A DNA stretch of 9,506 nucleotides from Gemmatimonadota bacterium. GTDB taxonomy: Bacteria > Gemmatimonadota > Gemmatimonadetes > Gemmatimonadales > GWC2-71-9. The position numbers and the translations under genes were made by a program. The notes below the pieces were generated by a model that searched no databases, was not told where the DNA came from, and saw only the letters and a list, made by a program, of their open reading frames with translations. Positions 6,474 through 9,506 of the stretch are shown one piece after another. Every line of letters begins with the position of its first letter. Positions within the stretch are counted from its first letter, which is position 1. The stretch spans positions 1-9,506 of the forward strand of contig QHUD01000147.1 of assembly GCA_003221085.1 (NCBI GenBank), in the 5' to 3' direction.

Positions 6474-6871
6474 CCCCGAAGGCTCCCTGGATCATCGCGG
6501 GGCTGGCGGGGGCGGTGGCTGTGGCCTTGCTCGCGACGCGGCGCGCGGACGGGCGGGTGGTCCATCCCGATCCCCGTCCCGGCGTGACGGCCGAGCGCGT
6601 GTTGCCGCCCAGTATGGTGCTCAACGCGGCGGGGGCCGCCGAGGCCTACGCGGCCGCGCGCCGCGCTCCGCAGGTGCTCGACGGCGTGCATTGCTATTGC
6701 GAGTGTGCGAGAAATTTCGGGCATCGCTCGCTCCTCACCTGTTTCGAGTCCGACCACGGCGCCCGGTGCGACATCTGCAAGGGTGAAGCTATCCTCGCGA
6801 TGCGGCTCGCCTCCCAGGGCAGCTCGCTGGACGAAATCCGCCGCGCGATCGACCAGCGGTACGGCTCCTAA
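6470..6871 (+). CDS. PCYCGC-motif-like membrane-anchored Cys protein
   Basis: 133 residues starting at a GTG that overlaps the HNH stop codon (GTGA). A hydrophobic segment at about 7-22 followed by TRR looks like an uncleaved signal anchor or signal peptide; there is no lipobox Cys. The C-terminal half carries HCYCECARNFGHRSLLTCF (74-92), ARCDICKGEA (98-107) and LDEIRRAIDQRYG (120-132). This matches what I recall of the PCYCGC family of uncharacterised extracytoplasmic proteins, but the motif reads HCYCEC. Six Cys (75, 77, 79, 91, 100, 103) are arranged CXCXC, C and CX2C, suggesting metal binding or redox work at the outer face of the inner membrane. That function is inference. The coupled HNH gene gives no obvious functional clue. 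Confidence 0.85.
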   Translation: MTPKAPWIIAGLAGAVAVALLATRRADGRVVHPDPRPGVTAERVLPPSMVLNAAGAAEAYAAARRAPQVLDGVHCYCECARNFGHRSLLTCFESDHGARCDICKGEAILAMRLASQGSSLDEIRRAIDQRYGS

Positions 6872-7386
6872 TTCTCCCTGCGGCTGAACGTCTCCGACCG
6901 CGCCTCGAGGGTGAGCCGCGGGAGACCGGCAATCCGGACGTCCGTGTCGTTGAGTGTGGTCACTTCGAGCCGACACAGAAAGTAGAAGTTCCCCGAACCC
7001 CTGACCTTCAGGTTGACGCGGTAGGGGAGCTCGAGCGCGCGCTCGAGGTCTTCCGGCGTGCCGTACCGGGCGACAATGCCGCCGGTGCGGATCAGCACGA
7101 AGTCGTCGGCGAGGGGATCGTGACGCGCGACCGCGTCCCATGGCGCCTCGCTGATGTACTGATCGAACCAGCCGGAGCGAGAGCGCCACTGCTCGAGGCG
7201 GTAATGCAGGCGGAGCGGAAATCCGGAGCGCATGAGGGCGACGAACTTGCCGTCGCTGAGGAGCCCGGTGGTCTGGACCCGGGGGACGCCGCCCTGGACG
7301 ATCACCGTCAACGCGGGAGCCTGCGCGGCGGTCCGTGAGACCGTTACCGCGCCGAGCAGGGCCAGGAATGCGAGCCCCGACTTCAC
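6868..7386 (-). CDS. Small secreted protein, DUF4390-like
   Basis: 172 residues starting at GTG 7386, directly after the TAG of the upstream gene with no gap. The N-terminus (K, then hydrophobic LAFLALLGAVTV, then TAAQA at about 19-23) is a Sec signal peptide, so the mature protein is likely periplasmic. The core, with GGVPRVQTTGLLSDGKFVALMRSGFPLRL beginning near residue 32, then LHYRLEQWRSRSGWFD and later WDAVARHDPLADDFVLI, resembles what I recall of DUF4390 proteins. In some Proteobacteria such genes lie beside ntrY/ntrX-like genes, and here a sigma-54-activator-like gene lies two genes upstream. That family call is tentative. There is no clear ribosome binding site, so coupling to the barrel gene is likely. 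Its TAG overlaps the TAA of the convergent gene by two bases (6869-6870). Confidence 0.8.
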   Translation of the reverse strand: MKSGLAFLALLGAVTVSRTAAQAPALTVIVQGGVPRVQTTGLLSDGKFVALMRSGFPLRLHYRLEQWRSRSGWFDQYISEAPWDAVARHDPLADDFVLIRTGGIVARYGTPEDLERALELPYRVNLKVRGSGNFYFLCRLEVTTLNDTDVRIAGLPRLTLEARSETFSRREN

Positions 7387-9132
7387 CTAGAAGCGGTGGT
7401 CGAGTCGCAACGTGAACCGCAGGGGTTCTCCGGCGGTCACCGCCTTCGCTACGTACATGCCCAATCCGCCCCAATCGATGCCGAGGCCCAAGTCGGCGAG
7501 CCAGCTGCCGAGGGTGGGGAGCCGATTGGCGGGCAGGCGACCCGGCCCGCCGCCCACGAGCCACGCCTGTCCCGCGTCGGCGAGTACCACCAGGTCCGGA
7601 CCCTGGAGCGAAAACAGCGACTTCGCGCCTTCGTCCTCGGGGGTGGAGGAGCCATACGACCAGTGCAGCGAGAGGTGGCCCCGGTACTCGGCCTGGGCGA
7701 GAATCACGCGGTCGCACGCCGCCACCTGGGTGTCACGGAACGCAGGGTCGATGATGTCCCCGCTACAGGCGCTGTGCCGGAAGCCGTAGCCCGTGAGCGG
7801 ATCAGGTCCCCCCGTGGACAACCGCTGTTGCAGCGGCAGCGGATCGCCGCCGATCCAGCCGCCGGCGAAGAGCCGCAGATTCACGCGTCCGGACGGGCTG
7901 ATGCGCGTGTAGCGGCGGAAATCGAGGAACAAGCGGCTGAATGCGTACGAGCCGTCGGTCGGGATCGACGCGCGCACCGCCCTCGGCACGCCGGTCTGGG
8001 GGGTCACATCTTTCGAGCGCGAGTTCTCGAAGCGGGCGTGCAACAGCCAGCCTGCGGTCGGGTCGCGCCGATCATTGCGGGTGTCGAACGTGACCGTACC
8101 CGCGAGCGTCGTGTAATGCCCGTCGTCGATCGGGGGATTGGGGCGCCAGGCCTGGTCGTTGCGGAACACCGTCCACGGATCCCGCGCCCTGACCGTCGTT
8201 TGCCAGTCATGCCGCACGTCGACGTCGAGGCGGAGCGAGCGCTCGGGCTGCACGAAGGCGCGGCCGGCGATCCCCTTGCTCAGGTAGTAGTCGCGATAGT
8301 CGCGCTGGAACAGAAACGCCGACCACCCGACCTCGCCGCTCCGCAGGCCCCAATCCTCGACCGGCGCGACGTCGTCGAACGCGCGGAACTCGATGCCGTA
8401 GGCCGGTGTCTCTCCCGCGCGCAGCTCGGTGCGCAGCAGGTACCCGAGGTCGCTCCGCTTGTGGCTGAAGTCTCCCGCGGTGCGGAACACGCCCAGGGCG
8501 TCGATCCGCAGGCGCACGTTGGGATGGAGTTTCCAGTCGAACAGCGGCCCGAATACCACCGGCAGACCCTCGACCCGGTTGAAGGTGCCGCCCGTGGCGA
8601 GGGTGAGCGACGACCGTGAGTCGGCCGTGCCCCACGACTTCTCGATCCCCAGTCTCCGGAGCCAACGGCGCACATCCGGCGGGGCGAGCGCGATCTCGTC
8701 TCCCTTCAGGCGATAGGCCAGCGGCGCGGTGAACACGCGCACGTCGCCCGTGACCGCCGCGGCCGGCCTCCGCGCCACCGTCCCGCCGATCACGATCACG
8801 TCGCCCGTGATCACCGCGCCGGAATCGAGGATCGCATCGCCGTTGATGACGAGCAGCGTGCCCTCCACGCGGCCCGCCACCACGACGCTGCCGTTGCGCA
8901 CGGCGACGTCGCCGCGCCATTCGTTCCCGTGCGGGAGCCGTGAGCGACCCACCAGCCGGGTCGTCGTCGCCGCGTTGTAGCGGCGCACGGCGTCCTCCGC
9001 GACGGCGTGGGGCAGCTCGGGTGGCTGCACCATGAACCCGGCGCTGTCGGGCTGGATCACGATGGCGGTGTCCTGCGCCGCGGCGGCGGTAGCGCCGAGC
9101 GCACAGAGAACCACGAGCACGACAGCGCGCAT
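7387..9132 (-). CDS. Outer-membrane beta-barrel protein: bactofilin-like segment plus Omp85-like barrel
   Basis: 581 residues from ATG 9132. Residues 1-20 are a Sec signal peptide (hydrophobic VVLVVLCALGA, then TAAAAQ-D). Residues 74-134 are a short run of Gly/Val-rich strands (GSVVVAGRVEGTLLVINGDA, then GDVIVIGGTV and TGDVRVF) like the beta-helix of bactofilin-type polymer-forming proteins. From about 175 onward the strands suit a beta-barrel: FDTRNDRRDPTAGWLLHARFE at 349-369 and LSTGGPDPLTGYGFR at 438-452 resemble Omp85/surface-antigen barrels, and the chain ends in FTLRLDHRF with a terminal Phe. The usual RGY/RGF loop motif reads TGY here. POTRA domains are not apparent. AGGA eight bases upstream supports the chosen start. 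Alternatives are ATG 9141, or ATG 9252, which overlaps the preceding stop (ATGA) but would put 40 residues before the signal peptide. Export and barrel are likely; the substrate is unknown. Confidence 0.85.
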   Translation of the reverse strand: MRAVVLVVLCALGATAAAAQDTAIVIQPDSAGFMVQPPELPHAVAEDAVRRYNAATTTRLVGRSRLPHGNEWRGDVAVRNGSVVVAGRVEGTLLVINGDAILDSGAVITGDVIVIGGTVARRPAAAVTGDVRVFTAPLAYRLKGDEIALAPPDVRRWLRRLGIEKSWGTADSRSSLTLATGGTFNRVEGLPVVFGPLFDWKLHPNVRLRIDALGVFRTAGDFSHKRSDLGYLLRTELRAGETPAYGIEFRAFDDVAPVEDWGLRSGEVGWSAFLFQRDYRDYYLSKGIAGRAFVQPERSLRLDVDVRHDWQTTVRARDPWTVFRNDQAWRPNPPIDDGHYTTLAGTVTFDTRNDRRDPTAGWLLHARFENSRSKDVTPQTGVPRAVRASIPTDGSYAFSRLFLDFRRYTRISPSGRVNLRLFAGGWIGGDPLPLQQRLSTGGPDPLTGYGFRHSACSGDIIDPAFRDTQVAACDRVILAQAEYRGHLSLHWSYGSSTPEDEGAKSLFSLQGPDLVVLADAGQAWLVGGGPGRLPANRLPTLGSWLADLGLGIDWGGLGMYVAKAVTAGEPLRFTLRLDHRF

Positions 9133-9248
9133 AGCGGACATCCTGGTTGGAGGCGCGGGAGCGACGTGCACGGCCTGTGCCGCCTCCCGGGGGAGGACGC
9201 GGAGCACGGCGGCGGGCGGTGACGGGGGCAGGGGGCCCGTCGGTCGTG

Positions 9249-9506
9249 TCATCCCGCCACGTTCCGCGGCGGCTCGAGGCCGAGCCGGCGCATGCGCCGA
9301 TACAGGTTCGCGCGATCGGTCGCGAGCTTGCGGGCCGCCTCGGCCACGTTGCCGCGCGCCGCCGACAGCGCGCGCGCGATGAGCGTGCGCTCGAAGCCGT
9401 CGAGCGCCTCGGCCAGCGCCACGTCGCTCCACCCCTCGCTCGGCGTTGTGGCGAGCGGGGCGCCGTCCCCGGGCACGACCCGCGCGACATCGTCCGCGGT
9501 CACGAG
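9249..9506 (-). CDS. C-terminal end of a sigma-54-dependent activator-like regulator (5' end outside window)
   Basis: The last 85 codons are visible; the gene enters from beyond position 9506. The sequence ALDGFERTLIARALSAARGN followed by VAEAARKLATDRANLYRRMRRLGLEPP is a typical Fis-type helix-turn-helix, found at the end of NtrC/NtrX-family activators. The upstream LVTADDVARVVPG resembles the end of the AAA+ sensor region that precedes the linker. The expected promoter-binding role is in the cytoplasm. Whether it has a receiver domain cannot be seen. It is followed on the same strand by the barrel and DUF4390-like genes, 116 bases away from the chosen start of the barrel gene. I see no clear sigma-54 promoter in that gap. 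Confidence 0.88.
   Translation of the reverse strand, partial: LVTADDVARVVPGDGAPLATTPSEGWSDVALAEALDGFERTLIARALSAARGNVAEAARKLATDRANLYRRMRRLGLEPPRNVAG

Noticed and set aside
6434..7717. Long minus-strand frame crossing the Cys-protein, DUF4390-like and barrel genes
   Set aside because: It overlaps three supported genes in other frames and has Arg/Pro-rich composition without motifs.
7396..8619. Long plus-strand frame opposite the barrel gene
   Set aside because: Antisense shadow; the minus-strand frame has a signal peptide, barrel strands and a terminal Phe.
9185..9198. Small hairpin CCTCCC/GGGAGG before the barrel gene
   Set aside because: Six base pairs with a two-base loop and no T-run; expected by chance in GC-rich sequence.

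Overview
The window is GC-rich (by eye well above 60%), densely coded bacterial DNA with a Gram-negative cell plan: Tat signal peptides, a Sec-type signal peptide and an outer-membrane beta-barrel ending in Phe. The gene repertoire and style suggest a soil-type, Gemmatimonadota-like or similar high-GC lineage. That placement is inference; no marker gene here fixes the phylum.

Layout. (1) Positions 3032 to 1, minus strand: a three-gene cluster of a Tat-exported gluconate-2-dehydrogenase subunit-3-like protein, a GMC flavoprotein dehydrogenase with a Cys cluster, and a Tat-exported xylose-isomerase-like TIM barrel cut by the window edge. It looks like a periplasmic sugar or glycoside oxidation module. 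The second and third genes are separated by a G-rich heptamer array that abuts the ribosome binding site of the third. (2) Positions 3033-3151: a divergent intergenic region with a promoter and a 22-bp palindrome overlapping its -10, a candidate ArgR-type operator. (3) Positions 3152-5829, plus strand: argG and argH, overlapping by one base, the last two steps of arginine synthesis. ArgH carries a (Pro-Ala)7 N-terminal extension. (4) Positions 5830-5924: a strong hairpin with a T-run (terminator) downstream of a possible promoter for the next gene. (5) Positions 5925-6871, plus strand: an HNH nuclease-family protein and a PCYCGC-like membrane-anchored Cys protein, joined by a GTGA overlap. (6) Positions 9506 to 6868, minus strand: the C-terminal Fis-type helix-turn-helix of a sigma-54-activator-like regulator, an outer-membrane protein with a bactofilin-like segment followed by an Omp85-like barrel, and a small secreted DUF4390-like protein. 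The stop codon of the last overlaps that of the convergent PCYCGC-like gene.

Most gene junctions are overlapping or abutting (TGATG twice, GTGA, TAG directly followed by GTG), so translational coupling is common here. The parts I find most unusual are the inverted heptamer arrays around the isomerase start, the bactofilin/Omp85 combination, and the Tat-hitchhiker oxidation module. I saw no mobile elements, RNA genes or CRISPR arrays.
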